DNA from: an uncultured Bacilli bacterium
GTDB taxonomy: Bacteria > Bacillota_I > Bacilli_A > RFN20 > CAG-826
Reading direction: 5' to 3'
DNA: 64,000 nt
Assembly: GCA_934700895.1 (NCBI GenBank)
Contig: CAKUXV010000006.1
Location: forward strand, 1-64,000
Positions 42,122 to 51,485 of this stretch are shown here, one piece after another (the first letter of the stretch is position 1; each line of letters opens with the position of its first letter). The notes under the pieces are model-generated. The model was not told the origin of the DNA. It ran no database searches and was given only the letters and a program-made list of their open reading frames with translations. Both the position numbers and the translations under genes were made by a program.

Positions 42122-43360
42122 ATGGAAGACATTTACGCGGTTATTGACATGAAATCCTTTTACGCCTCTTGTGAATGCGCCGCGAGAGGTCTTAACCCCT
42201 TCTGCACCCCTTTAGCCGTCGCTGATCCCGACCGCAGTTTCAATACCATTGTCATGAGTTGTACTCCTTATCTCAAAGAGAAATACCATTGCCCTAACGT
42301 TTGCCGAATTTCTGAATTGCCGCCCATCCCCGGTTTAATCATCGCCAAGCCGCGGATGCGTTACTACTTGGAGCAAAGCGCCCGAATCGTTTCCATCTTC
42401 CTCGATTTTGTTTCCGAGGAGGATTTGCACGTTTATTCCGTAGATGAGTCTTTCTTGCGACTGACCCCTTATTTGTCGCTTTATCGTTGCACAGCCGAGG
42501 ATATCGTTCGAAAGATTCAAAACCGCATTCAAAAAGAGCTTAGAATGACCGCCACCGCGGGACTTGGGCCCAACATGTTTTTAGCCAAGGTTTGCTTGGA
42601 TAACGAAGGGAAGAAAAGGCCGCCCTTTTTAGCCCGATGGGGAAAAGAGGACGTCGAAACAAAGCTGTGGTCCATCCACCCCATCACCAAAATATGGGGA
42701 ATTTCTAATGGCATCTCCTCCCATTTATCTCGTTTGGGCATTCATAGCCTTCGTTCTTTGGCTCACGCAGACGACACCATGCTAAAGAAAGAATTCGGCA
42801 TCATTGGAAAGCAATTAAAAGACCTTGCAAATGGAAGAGACGAAAGCAGGATTAACGAGAAATATGTCCCAAAAGAGAAAAGTCTATCCATCGGACAAAC
42901 GTTGATGAAGGATTATTCCGCGAAAGGGGCTACCCTCGTTTTGCGGGAGATGAACGACGATTTATGTTACCGATTACGTTCCAAATTTTTGAAGGCGACG
43001 AGAATCGGAATTTATTGCCAATATGCTCAAAACGCGGGATTCTCCAGACAATGCAGTTTGGACATCCCTAGCAACGACACCGATTTGCTTTTTGCCGTAG
43101 TTCTCTCACTTTTTTATCGTTTTGTCGAAAACGAGCCCATCCGCGGACTGGGAATCCATTTTCAAGTAACGGAAAGTTCGATGAGTCAGGGTTCTTTGTT
43201 TGAATCCATAGATGAGCAAATCCAAAGGGTGCGTTTGGATCAGACAAAGGATCAAATCAGCCAAAAATATGGGAAGAATGCCGTTCTCCGCGCGACATCC
43301 TTAACGAAAAATTCCACCATTCGAGAACGCCATTTGCAAATTGGAGGGCATCACGCATGA
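42122..43360 (+). CDS. Y-family DNA polymerase (UvrX/YqjW-like)
   Basis: A 412-residue translesion polymerase of the Pol V/UvrX type. The catalytic motifs are IDMKSFYASCE at 8-18 and YSVDESFL near 108. The HhH-type thumb region starts near 185 (ITKIWGISNGISSHLSRLG). It is followed by a YolD-like gene overlapping by ATGA, the pairing seen in Bacillus phage and chromosomal SOS operons. TAAAAT lies 6 nt before the ATG; a GGAGG just after the -10 is only 1 nt from the ATG, too close to work, so the mRNA may be leaderless. I found no LexA box. Confidence 0.92.
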   Translation: MEDIYAVIDMKSFYASCECAARGLNPFCTPLAVADPDRSFNTIVMSCTPYLKEKYHCPNVCRISELPPIPGLIIAKPRMRYYLEQSARIVSIFLDFVSEEDLHVYSVDESFLRLTPYLSLYRCTAEDIVRKIQNRIQKELRMTATAGLGPNMFLAKVCLDNEGKKRPPFLARWGKEDVETKLWSIHPITKIWGISNGISSHLSRLGIHSLRSLAHADDTMLKKEFGIIGKQLKDLANGRDESRINEKYVPKEKSLSIGQTLMKDYSAKGATLVLREMNDDLCYRLRSKFLKATRIGIYCQYAQNAGFSRQCSLDIPSNDTDLLFAVVLSLFYRFVENEPIRGLGIHFQVTESSMSQGSLFESIDEQIQRVRLDQTKDQISQKYGKNAVLRATSLTKNSTIRERHLQIGGHHA

Positions 43361-43677
43361 AAGAAGTCAACACAGATCGAGGCATGATGAAATGGATGCC
43401 CTATCAATCTTTAGTCGAACAATCTTCCATTTTAAAAGGCATGCTGTATGAAAAAGGAAAAAAGCCAAAGCCTCTCATTTCTTCGGATCAGGCAGAACAA
43501 ATTAATGAAATTCTTATCCATTACCATGGCGAAATCGTTCAAGCGACCTATTGGATCAATGGATATTCTTTCGAGGAACGAGGACCCATCGATCACATTG
43601 ATGCAGAGCAACGCTTCCTTTGCATCCATCAAAAAAGGATAAGGCTCCAATCCCTTTATCGCCTGGACGTTTTGTAG
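43357..43677 (+). CDS. YolD-like protein
   Basis: A 106-residue YolD-like protein (the family has DRGMMKWMPYQSL at its start). The next residues, LYEKGKKPKPLISSDQAEQI, and a C-terminal beta region with YWINGYSFEERGPI, also match. YolD proteins accompany UvrX-type polymerases and have been proposed as their accessory factors. It overlaps the polymerase stop by ATGA. I see no strong terminator after it. Confidence 0.9.
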   Translation: MKEVNTDRGMMKWMPYQSLVEQSSILKGMLYEKGKKPKPLISSDQAEQINEILIHYHGEIVQATYWINGYSFEERGPIDHIDAEQRFLCIHQKRIRLQSLYRLDVL

Positions 43678-43715
43678 TCCCGGATAGTAGATCCCTTATC
43701 CTTCACCTATTTAAA

Positions 43716-44942
43716 TTAGAATGCCCAGTTGCCGTTTTGGAAGACTTGGATTTCTCGCCCATCTTCCGTTGTGCCGACGATATTCAAATCCTTAGAACCG
43801 ATCATAAAGTCAACGTGGCTAAGCGATTTGGTGATACCGAACGAATGGATTTGTTCTTCCGTATACTTCTCAAAATTGGGATACAGGTTGGTGAATCCAC
43901 GGCCCAGAGCCAAATGGCAGGCCGCATTTTCGTCATAAAGGGTGCTGAAGAAAAGCAAACCGGTATTGTTAATGGGCGAATCGAAGGGGACGAGGGCCAC
44001 TTCGCCTAAATAAGCAGATCCTTCATCCAACGTCAAAATAGAACGGAGAGCTTCTTCCCCTTCTTCCGCGTGAACTTCAACGGCTTTTCCTTCATGGAAA
44101 CGAATCCAGAAATCGCGGATGAGGTGGCCTTGATAGACAAGAGGCTTGGCCGAATAGACGATGCCTTCGGCAACGCCGTGCATGGGGCTGGTGAAGCATT
44201 CTTCCGAGGGAATGTTCGGCTGAAAGAACGTGCCTTGGAGCGTTTTTTCTCCGCCGCCAAGGAAAATAACTCCGGGAATCAAACCAACCGTGAAGTTTGT
44301 ACCATTGCTCGAAGTGTAGTGAAGGCTCTTAAGGTGGAGCGAATTCAAATAATCGCATTTGGCTTTCAAAACTTCGTCATGTTTCTTCCAGTTCTCCACG
44401 CCATTGCCATCCAGGGCACGAGAGGTGGCAAGAATGGCTTCCCAAAGCTTTTCATAAGCCTGTTTGGGAGAAAGGTCTGGGAAAACTTTTTTGGCCCACG
44501 CTTTGGAAGGGGCGCCGGCGATGCACCATTGGTATTTGTTCTCGCGGGCTTCGATGAGGGGAGCACAAACCGCATAATGGGCTTTTTTGATCTCAGCCAT
44601 CTTAGCGGCATCAAGGCCTTTTGCTGCATCGGGATCGTCCGAATCGATCCATAAACGCGCAGGAAGCGCGTCCGTGAACCATTGCTGGTAGGCAAGTTCC
44701 ATGGGGAGGACTTGTTTCAAATCCTTTAATTTTCCTTTTTTGTTTGTGATGCGGGCGACCTTTTCGGATTTCCAATCCAAATAGACGTGGGACGCCCCTG
44801 CTTTGTAGCATTCCTCAACAATCAAAGAGACAAAGTCTTCTTGGTCCAAATTCGCCGTGATGATGACGGATTGGCCCTTGCGCAAGGCTAGTCCGCTACG
44901 AACGATGAGCTCTGCATATTTTTTAATGATAGTTTTTTTCAT
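43716..44942 (-). CDS. Aminopeptidase, M29 family (AmpS/PepS-like)
   Basis: A 408-residue metal aminopeptidase of the thermophilic aminopeptidase group. The metal and catalytic residues lie in PNIPSEECFTSP, ILTLDEGSAYLGEVALVP, DENAACHLALG and LSHVDFMIGS. It trims N-terminal residues of peptides. The ATG at 44942 has AAGGAG 8 nt upstream; a GTG three codons earlier lacks spacing. A single gene, it faces the YolD gene tail to tail. Confidence 0.94.
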   Translation of the reverse strand: MKKTIIKKYAELIVRSGLALRKGQSVIITANLDQEDFVSLIVEECYKAGASHVYLDWKSEKVARITNKKGKLKDLKQVLPMELAYQQWFTDALPARLWIDSDDPDAAKGLDAAKMAEIKKAHYAVCAPLIEARENKYQWCIAGAPSKAWAKKVFPDLSPKQAYEKLWEAILATSRALDGNGVENWKKHDEVLKAKCDYLNSLHLKSLHYTSSNGTNFTVGLIPGVIFLGGGEKTLQGTFFQPNIPSEECFTSPMHGVAEGIVYSAKPLVYQGHLIRDFWIRFHEGKAVEVHAEEGEEALRSILTLDEGSAYLGEVALVPFDSPINNTGLLFFSTLYDENAACHLALGRGFTNLYPNFEKYTEEQIHSFGITKSLSHVDFMIGSKDLNIVGTTEDGREIQVFQNGNWAF

Positions 44943-45006
44943 TTCGTTCACTCCTTATGCGAAAACTATTTATACTAGACAGGAGTAAAGAAGCAAGGAG
45001 TTTCTT

Positions 45007-45768
45007 ATGTCGAAAGAAAAACGTATTAAAACAAAACGCCCGTTCGATTTTGATCGATTCTGGGGAATTTGGAATCTCGTTGAGGCCGTGATTGTCTTGG
45101 TCGCAGGCGTCTTTGGGATTGTCTTTGGGATTCAATCTCTTGGAAAAGACTCGAGGATGGATGGCGGATGGATTCAAACCATTCTCCCCTTTATGGTTGG
45201 CGCCTTCGTGGCGATGGATGCCGTATTACGCATCATCACCGTTTTCTATAAGAAAGAAAAGCAAACCGATGAAAGCGTGATGCTGACTTCGGGATTTGAG
45301 CTCACCGCCGCCATTGTTGTCATGATCATGCACGACCAATTCACTCGCCTTATGATTTATGGCGTTGCCGTATTGCTCATCGTTATCGGCGCGTTGCTCA
45401 TTACTTTCTCCGTTTTCGCCATCGTGCGCCGTTCCAAAAAATTATTTGTTCCTATCTTTGAAATTGTCTTTGCCGCGGTTTTAGTCGCCGTTGGCATTGC
45501 CGTATTGATTCTTTATTCCGCGGCTAACAACAATGGGATCGTATTGCTCATCGCTGGAATCGTCTTCTGCCTCGCTTCCATCGCTTGGGGAGTCATCGCC
45601 GTCATTAATATGGTAAAAGCCAGCAAGAAGCGTCCCATCGAAAATCAACCATCGTCTTCTGCTCCCGACGAAGAACGCGCCGACGTTACGGAACCGGCTT
45701 ATATTGAGCATAAAGAAAGCGACAACGAGCCCCCTGCCATCACCGTCGAAGAAGTGAATGATAAATAA
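45007..45768 (+). CDS. DUF308-like six-helix membrane protein, unknown role
   Basis: A 253-residue protein with six helices (residues about 23-43, 54-75, 98-118, 120-141, 149-170, 176-198) that come in pairs, as in the DUF308/HdeD-like family. The N-terminus is basic. The last 50 residues are acidic, hydrophilic and Pro/Ser rich. AAGGAG supports the ATG. A strong terminator ends it. No function can be assigned. Confidence 0.75.
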   Translation: MSKEKRIKTKRPFDFDRFWGIWNLVEAVIVLVAGVFGIVFGIQSLGKDSRMDGGWIQTILPFMVGAFVAMDAVLRIITVFYKKEKQTDESVMLTSGFELTAAIVVMIMHDQFTRLMIYGVAVLLIVIGALLITFSVFAIVRRSKKLFVPIFEIVFAAVLVAVGIAVLILYSAANNNGIVLLIAGIVFCLASIAWGVIAVINMVKASKKRPIENQPSSSAPDEERADVTEPAYIEHKESDNEPPAITVEEVNDK

Positions 45769-45787
45769 AAGATAGGATATTTTATTC

Positions 45788-45815
45788 AGCCGGAGAAATC
45801 CGGCTTTTATTTTGC
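45788..45815 (+). terminator. Intrinsic terminator of the gene at 45007
   Basis: AGCCGG pairs with CCGGCT around AGAAAT, followed by TTTATTTT. It overlaps the stop of the converging phoH gene. Confidence 0.85.
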
Positions 45816-46568
45816 CTTATGCTTGGCTTTATATTCTACGAAACGCATGTCGAAATCGACGACGAAAGAAGAACGCATCGGGGCAACCAACTCTACGTAA
45901 CCGACCAAACCCGTTGGCTTGAGAATTTCATAGGCGATTTCAAAATCATTTTTCTCAACGCTTTGCTCAGGGACATCGATTTGATTAGGAGATCCAATGA
46001 TAATCATTTTGGAATGGCGTCCCAATCGCGTCACCATGGTCTGCAACTCGTCCAATGTCATATTCTGGGCTTCATCGACAAGAATGATGGCGTCTTGAAA
46101 AGAACGTCCGCGCATAAATTCGGGAGCCAATGGAATAATGTCGGAAGGCAAGCGCGAATAAGTCGGGGTCATGGCTTCTTCCGCGATTTTGCGTTTCGGT
46201 TCGCGAAGAGGGTGGCCTTCATCCGGATGGATGTTCTCCATCAAATGCGAATAATTATCCAAAAGGGGACCCAAATAAGGCCCATACTTATCTTCTTCTG
46301 TTCCTTTTAAATAACCGAGTCGGTGGCCCATTTCTACCGGCTCGCGAACATAATAAACCGTTTTGTATTTTCGGCTCGCCTTAGGGCCGCGAACCAAATG
46401 AAGACTTGCTGCCAAAGCCGCAAAGGTTTTTCCCGTTCCAGCGCTGCCTTTGCAGAAAACAACAGGCATTAAATCCGAATCCAAATGAATGAGGCGAACC
46501 AATTCTCGTTGGCATTCGTTTTGGCCAAAATCGATTCCAAATAAATGGTAGCGGGAGTCCGAATTCAT
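45807..46568 (-). CDS. PhoH-family ATPase
   Basis: A 253-residue P-loop protein of the PhoH family. It has the Walker A GSAGTGKTFAALAA, VREPVEMGHRLGYLKGT, Walker B IILVDEAQNMTLDELQTMVT and IIIGSPNQID. PhoH proteins are predicted RNA helicase-like ATPases. It overlaps the folD stop by ATGA. The neighbour is a folate gene, which suggests only shared transcription. It lacks the extra N-terminal domains of longer PhoH proteins. Confidence 0.92.
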   Translation of the reverse strand: MNSDSRYHLFGIDFGQNECQRELVRLIHLDSDLMPVVFCKGSAGTGKTFAALAASLHLVRGPKASRKYKTVYYVREPVEMGHRLGYLKGTEEDKYGPYLGPLLDNYSHLMENIHPDEGHPLREPKRKIAEEAMTPTYSRLPSDIIPLAPEFMRGRSFQDAIILVDEAQNMTLDELQTMVTRLGRHSKMIIIGSPNQIDVPEQSVEKNDFEIAYEILKPTGLVGYVELVAPMRSSFVVDFDMRFVEYKAKHKAK

Positions 46569-47368
46569 AAAGCCTTTCTATTTTTAAAGGCAAGAAGGAG
46601 GTTATCCATCAAAGCAATGCGGGTCAAAAGCCCAACTCCTCCCGGAACGGGGGTTTGAAGAGCAACTGGGAGATTAGGAACGGCATCGCCATGTAATTTC
46701 CCATCTTCTCCGCGATTGATGCCAACGTCTACGAGGATGGCGTCCTTTTTGTATGGGAAATGGCCATCTAGATAGCCCAAACGCCCAATGGCCACCACGA
46801 TAAGGTCGGCATGAGCGAGGTAAAACGCTTTGTCCTCTTCGCTGGTTTTGCTATGAAGAACCGTTACGTTGCAATCCTTCTTAAGCAACATCTTAGCCAT
46901 GGGTTTACCCACGATATTCGAACGACCAAGAACGACGGCGTTTTTTCCTTTGAAGTTAAAGCCTTCCACAGACAGATAATCCACGATTCCTTTTGGGGTG
47001 CAGGGGTCAAACGATCCCAGCGGATGGAATCCATCAATGTCCTTTTTAGGATCGACGGCCAATTTGACTCGTTCCTCCGAAATTTGTTTGGGAAGAGGGA
47101 GTTGAACAATTAAACCGTCTACGGAGGAATCAAGATTCGCTTTTGCAATCTCTGCGAGCAATTCGGTTTCACTGATATTCGGGGAGAATTTGCGAAGTTC
47201 CGCTTCCGCTCCGATTTCAGCAGCATCTTTTAATTTTCCACGAATATAAGCATCGCTCGCCGGATCGTCATTGGCCTGAATCACTACAAAATGGGGGATT
47301 CTCCCACTTTTGGAAATTTCATCGCGCATCGATATTTTCCGCGCGGCAACGTACTCTTTGATTGTCAT
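46565..47368 (-). CDS. folD: Methylenetetrahydrofolate dehydrogenase/cyclohydrolase
   Basis: A 267-residue bifunctional folate enzyme that interconverts methylene-THF and formyl-THF. It has ASDAYIRGKLKDAAEIG with the catalytic Lys, VDGLIVQLPLP, DGFHPLG, VLGRSNIVGKPMA and GGVGLLTRIALMDN. It works with Fhs at 19005. Length is slightly below the usual 280. It overlaps phoH. Confidence 0.97.
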   Translation of the reverse strand: MTIKEYVAARKISMRDEISKSGRIPHFVVIQANDDPASDAYIRGKLKDAAEIGAEAELRKFSPNISETELLAEIAKANLDSSVDGLIVQLPLPKQISEERVKLAVDPKKDIDGFHPLGSFDPCTPKGIVDYLSVEGFNFKGKNAVVLGRSNIVGKPMAKMLLKKDCNVTVLHSKTSEEDKAFYLAHADLIVVAIGRLGYLDGHFPYKKDAILVDVGINRGEDGKLHGDAVPNLPVALQTPVPGGVGLLTRIALMDNLLLAFKNRKAL

Positions 47369-47412
47369 GAAAAAATATTATCATCCCGGCGAAGAAAGGG
47401 TAGTGAAAAGGT

Positions 47413-47437
47413 AAGAAAAGCGCCCCGTTTGGGGCGC
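47413..47437 (-). terminator. Intrinsic terminator of secG
   Basis: On the minus strand GCGCCCC pairs with GGGGCGC around AAAC, followed by TTTTCTTACC. Confidence 0.85.
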
Positions 47438-47455
47438 CAATGTTTCAAAAAAAGA

Positions 47456-47728
47456 TTAAGCAGCAACCGAAGAGGTGGAGCTGGAAGCATCCGCTCCTAC
47501 TCCGTTTAGCAGCATAACAATCAAAGCAAGGGTTAGGAACAAGATGGCGAACGCGAAGGTCAAATAGGTAACGACTTTCTCGGAACCACGTTCCTTGGTT
47601 TTTGCAAAGACGTTCAATCCGCCGCCGGTGATCGCGCCGGAAGCACCTTCGGATTTACCGCCTTGAAGAAGAGAAAGGATGATAATGATCAACGAAACGA
47701 TGATGAAGATTATGTCATACCACTTCAT
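47456..47728 (-). CDS. secG: Preprotein translocase subunit SecG
   Basis: A 90-residue protein with two helices (4-22, 52-75). They flank the conserved loop GKSEGASGAITGGG and FAKTKERG of SecG. It belongs to SecYEG. The tail is Ser and Ala rich. It is a single gene with a terminator. Confidence 0.95.
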   Translation of the reverse strand: MKWYDIIFIIVSLIIIILSLLQGGKSEGASGAITGGGLNVFAKTKERGSEKVVTYLTFAFAILFLTLALIVMLLNGVGADASSSTSSVAA

Positions 47729-47800
47729 GCATTTTTCTCCTTTCGCCTAAAAACGCTTGAATACGTTAAACCAAAATGGTTCAAACCGCAACTGAAACTC

Positions 47801-48454
47801 CTATTTTTCAAAGTCTTTTCGCTTCAAAAGCAACTCTTGGAGACTTTGAATGAGGGCATTGGGTCGAACGGGAGGGTTATCGCCCCCATTTCTAGAAATG
47901 AAAATAGCATCTACTCCAGCTGCTTTCGCGCATTCGATATCCTGATGAGAGTCTCCGATATAGCAAATGTTGGAATTAGGGGAAACGCTCATGCGATTTA
48001 ACGCGCAAAGAATGGGTTCAGGGTCTGGCTTTCCGTTTTTATATTCGTCATTTCCAACCACAAATTCATAATTCGATGGATCCACTTTCCAACAATCCAA
48101 GCATAATTGAATGTGATGGGAGGAATTCCCAGAAACAAAAGCCACGCGTTTCCCTTGTTGTCGGAGAGCAGACAGTACTTCTTTGGTCTCTGGAAACGGG
48201 TGACTTGCGCGAATGGCTTCCGGAAGATCAATAGCTTTTCGAATTGCCATTTCAAAGGTGTCGTATAGCGAGGTAGAAACCTTTCTTTCTTGCAAAGTTT
48301 GCAAGACGTTTTGATGCATATAGTGATGGGCTTGTTCCGGCGTGCAATCCATGCCAATCGATGCAAAAGCGGCTTTAAATACAGGAACTAGGGATTCTTT
48401 GGTATCGAATGTTGTTCCATCAAAATCAAATAAATAAATATCGTAATTTTTCAT
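47801..48454 (-). CDS. HAD-family phosphatase (phosphoglycolate phosphatase-like)
   Basis: A 217-residue HAD subfamily IA hydrolase. Motif I is FDFDGTTFDT, motif II VSGNSSH, motif III NGKPDPEP, and motif IV CYIGDSHQDIECAKAAG. The helical cap lies at about 18-80. The substrate is unknown; phosphoglycolate or pyrophosphate (PpaX-like) are options. It overlaps the uvrB stop by ATGA, at the end of the secA operon. Confidence 0.9.
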   Translation of the reverse strand: MKNYDIYLFDFDGTTFDTKESLVPVFKAAFASIGMDCTPEQAHHYMHQNVLQTLQERKVSTSLYDTFEMAIRKAIDLPEAIRASHPFPETKEVLSALRQQGKRVAFVSGNSSHHIQLCLDCWKVDPSNYEFVVGNDEYKNGKPDPEPILCALNRMSVSPNSNICYIGDSHQDIECAKAAGVDAIFISRNGGDNPPVRPNALIQSLQELLLKRKDFEK

Positions 48455-50439
48455 TTCCGTTTTTCCTCTTGCTCCGCTTTTAGCTCAAAGAGAATGTCTC
48501 GTAATTGAGCTGCTCGTTCAAAGTCATAGGCTTTAGCCGCTGCCTTCATTTGTTTTTCGATGTCTTCTAAGCGCATCTGCATCTCTTTTTTGCCGATGGG
48601 CTTTTCGTTATGTAACAAGGCTTTAACCTCATCTTCGCTATTGTGCATAGGAGGACGAATTTCTTTGACAATCGTTGTCGGAATAATCCCGTTTTCATCG
48701 TTATATTGTTGTTGGATTTTGCGGCGTCGCAAGGTCTCCGTAATGGCTTCCTTCATCGAATCAGATTCCGTATCCGCGTACATAATCACGCGTCCTTCAG
48801 CGTTTCTCGCCGCGCGCCCAATAACTTGAATCAAGCTTCGGGTGCTGCGCAAGAACCCTTCTTTGTCCGCGTCTAAGATTGCAACCAAAGACACCTCAGG
48901 AATATCCAAACCCTCTCTCAAAAGATTAATGCCAACCAATACATCGTATTTGCCTTTTCGGAGTTGGTAGATGATCTCCGTGCGTTCCAATGTCTTGGTT
49001 TCACTGTGCAAATAAGTCACTTTAATGCCATGATCGCGTAAATAAGAGGTAAGATCTTCCGCCATTTTGATCGTCAAGGTGACCACCATGGTCCTTTCGT
49101 TCTTCTTAACGCGCTCCTTGATTTCGTAAATGAGATCATCCACCTGGCCGAGCGTCGGTCGAACCTCGATAACAGGGTCCAATAGACCGGTAGGACGAAT
49201 AATCTGTTCTACGATTTCGTTATGGCACTTCCCCAATTCGTAATCCCCGGGGGTGGCGGAGGTACATATAACATTATTGGGCGTTAATTGTTCCCATTCT
49301 TGGAAATTCAAAGGACGATTGTCCAAAGCGCTTGGGAGGCGGAATCCATATTCCACTAGTGTCTCCTTACGGCTACGGTCTCCGTTATACATCCCACGAA
49401 TTTGTGGAATCGTGACGTGACTTTCATCGATAAGAAGCAAATAATCCTTGGGCATATAGTCCAAAAGACAATACGGCCTTTGCCCTGGAAGTCGTCCATC
49501 GATATGGCGAGAATAGTTTTCGATGCCCGGGCATCTACCAAATTCCAGCATGGACTCCATATCCTGGCGTGTTCTCATTTCCAAACGCTCCGCTTCCAAA
49601 AGTTTCCCCTGCTCTCGGAAATAGCGGAGTCTCTCTTCCAATTCCAGCGAAATGGTTTTGCAAGCTGCTTCGATGCGCCTTCTTGTAGAAGCGTGATCGT
49701 AAGCAGGGAAGATAGGATAGGTTGCGTAGGTTCTTTGCACTTCGCCCGTTACCGCATCAATTTGCTTAATAGATTCCACTTCATCCCCAAAACAATCGAG
49801 GCGAATAAAATAATCGTGGGTAGGAGGAGCGATGTCGATAACATCGCCATGAACGCGAAAAGTACCGGGCTTCAGCTCTAAATTGTTGCGAGTATATTGG
49901 GCATCCAAAAGTTGTCGAAAAAGGCCCTTGCGGTCTAGCGTCTCTCCTTGACGAACTTCAAAAATCAAACCCTGATATTCATTGGGGTCACTTAAGCCAT
50001 AAATGGCAGCAACCGAGCAAACGACAATTGTATCGCGACGTTGGAGAATCGAATTCATGGCCGCGGAACGCATCATGTCGATCTCCTCGTTCATGACAGC
50101 GTTCTTGTCAATGTAAGTGTCGCTTTTCGGAATATAGGCTTCAGGCTGATAGAAATCGAAGTTCGAAATAAAATATTCGACACGATTTTCAGGAAATAGT
50201 TCTTTGAATTCCCCATAAAGCTGAGAGGCTAACGTTTTGTTGTGAACCATCACAAGCGTTGGGCGATTTAACGCTGCAACGATATTAGCGTCCGTAAATG
50301 TCTTTCCCGTTCCGGTCGCCCCTTGGATGACGTTCCATTTTTCTCCTAAGGAAATTCGATGAAGAATCTTTTCAATTGCTTCTGGCTGATCCCCTGTTGG
50401 CTTGTATTTGGAAACGAGCTTAAAGCGATGTTCTTCCAT
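48451..50439 (-). CDS. uvrB: Excinuclease ABC subunit B
   Basis: A 662-residue UvrB. The helicase motifs include GATGTGKTFTDANIVAALN, the beta-hairpin region, DESHVTIPQI, SATPGDYEL, and INLLREGLDIPEVSLVAILD. The C-terminal UvrC-binding region has QMRLEDIEKQMKAAAKAYDF. It verifies DNA damage for nucleotide excision repair. No uvrA or uvrC lies in the window. A GAGG ribosome site supports the ATG at 50439. Confidence 0.98.
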   Translation of the reverse strand: MEEHRFKLVSKYKPTGDQPEAIEKILHRISLGEKWNVIQGATGTGKTFTDANIVAALNRPTLVMVHNKTLASQLYGEFKELFPENRVEYFISNFDFYQPEAYIPKSDTYIDKNAVMNEEIDMMRSAAMNSILQRRDTIVVCSVAAIYGLSDPNEYQGLIFEVRQGETLDRKGLFRQLLDAQYTRNNLELKPGTFRVHGDVIDIAPPTHDYFIRLDCFGDEVESIKQIDAVTGEVQRTYATYPIFPAYDHASTRRRIEAACKTISLELEERLRYFREQGKLLEAERLEMRTRQDMESMLEFGRCPGIENYSRHIDGRLPGQRPYCLLDYMPKDYLLLIDESHVTIPQIRGMYNGDRSRKETLVEYGFRLPSALDNRPLNFQEWEQLTPNNVICTSATPGDYELGKCHNEIVEQIIRPTGLLDPVIEVRPTLGQVDDLIYEIKERVKKNERTMVVTLTIKMAEDLTSYLRDHGIKVTYLHSETKTLERTEIIYQLRKGKYDVLVGINLLREGLDIPEVSLVAILDADKEGFLRSTRSLIQVIGRAARNAEGRVIMYADTESDSMKEAITETLRRRKIQQQYNDENGIIPTTIVKEIRPPMHNSEDEVKALLHNEKPIGKKEMQMRLEDIEKQMKAAAKAYDFERAAQLRDILFELKAEQEEKRK

Positions 50440-50444
50440 AAGAG

Positions 50445-51485
50445 CTATTCCTCTTTTTTGTTATTGCTAGAATCGTGCAAATCCTGCTTCTTTCGTTTTG
50501 CAATATTGGATATTTGCAGGGTTTTCTCTTCCTTGTTAGAAAGGGGGTCAAACCCTTCTCCGTTAATCATCGAAGCGGTGGTGAAGGTAACAAACGCTCG
50601 AGGATCCACTGAAGCAATAAATTCGCGAAAATCATGAAGTTCTCTTTTGTTGAAAGCGACGCGAATCAAAATCTTTTCTTCACCGCTATAGCCTCCATGA
50701 ACATCCATTACCGTGGTTGTGTGGTCCATATCCTCGATGACATATTTTTGAATTTCTTCCGGCTTGGAGGAAACGATATCGGCGATAACATACGAGGAGG
50801 AATTGACGTAAAAATATTGAACAACAGCTGCGCAAACAAAGGCGGAAAGCACACCAATTAACCCTAGTGCCAAATCGCGTTTCACAATGATTCCAATTAG
50901 AATCAATGTTCCGTCAATGATAAAACAAGATAGCGCCTCTTTTACGGGGGTATGTTTAGCGATAATGACAGAAATAACATCAAAGCCGCCCGTCGATCCA
51001 TCCGCATGATAGGTGGTGGCGACGCCCCCTCCAATCATCGCTCCACCAAAAATAGATGCAAGAAGCAAAACGGAGGTAGACACCGTGCCTTCCATGCTGG
51101 TTTTCATCAACTGATCCGCAAGAAATTGTCCAATCGGCATGCCATCTACCATGGGAACACGATAAAGAATCGTGAAGATTCCCGGATAAATCAACGTAGC
51201 AAACAAGGTATGCAACGTGAATTTTTTTCCTAAGAAAATAAAACTGACAATCAATAGGCTGATTTGAAGAATCCAAGTCACGATATCAATCACTTGAAAA
51301 TCAATGCCCGCCGCATCAACAAAATGTTGGACAATGATTCCGACGCTGATAATACCGCCGGGAAGAATATTAAATGGCGTGATAAAGATAGCGTCGCCGG
51401 CCGCTAGCAAAAAGCAGCCCAAAACGATGAGCGCGTAATTGCGAATTACGTGCAGCACTTCTTTTTTAGTCCACATTTTTTGCAT
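50445..51485 (-). CDS. YitT family membrane protein (DUF161 plus DUF2179)
   Basis: A 346-residue protein. Five or six helices at residues 15-215 contain the YitT pattern NILPGGIISVGIIVQHF and GGGVATTYHADGSTGGFDVI. The cytoplasmic DUF2179 domain (about 230-310) has SSKPEEIQKYVIEDMDHTTT. The role is unknown, though widespread in Firmicutes. The tail is Lys and Asn rich. It overlaps prfB by 20 nt. An ATG three codons later is also possible. Confidence 0.92.
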   Translation of the reverse strand: MQKMWTKKEVLHVIRNYALIVLGCFLLAAGDAIFITPFNILPGGIISVGIIVQHFVDAAGIDFQVIDIVTWILQISLLIVSFIFLGKKFTLHTLFATLIYPGIFTILYRVPMVDGMPIGQFLADQLMKTSMEGTVSTSVLLLASIFGGAMIGGGVATTYHADGSTGGFDVISVIIAKHTPVKEALSCFIIDGTLILIGIIVKRDLALGLIGVLSAFVCAAVVQYFYVNSSSYVIADIVSSKPEEIQKYVIEDMDHTTTVMDVHGGYSGEEKILIRVAFNKRELHDFREFIASVDPRAFVTFTTASMINGEGFDPLSNKEEKTLQISNIAKRKKQDLHDSSNNKKEE

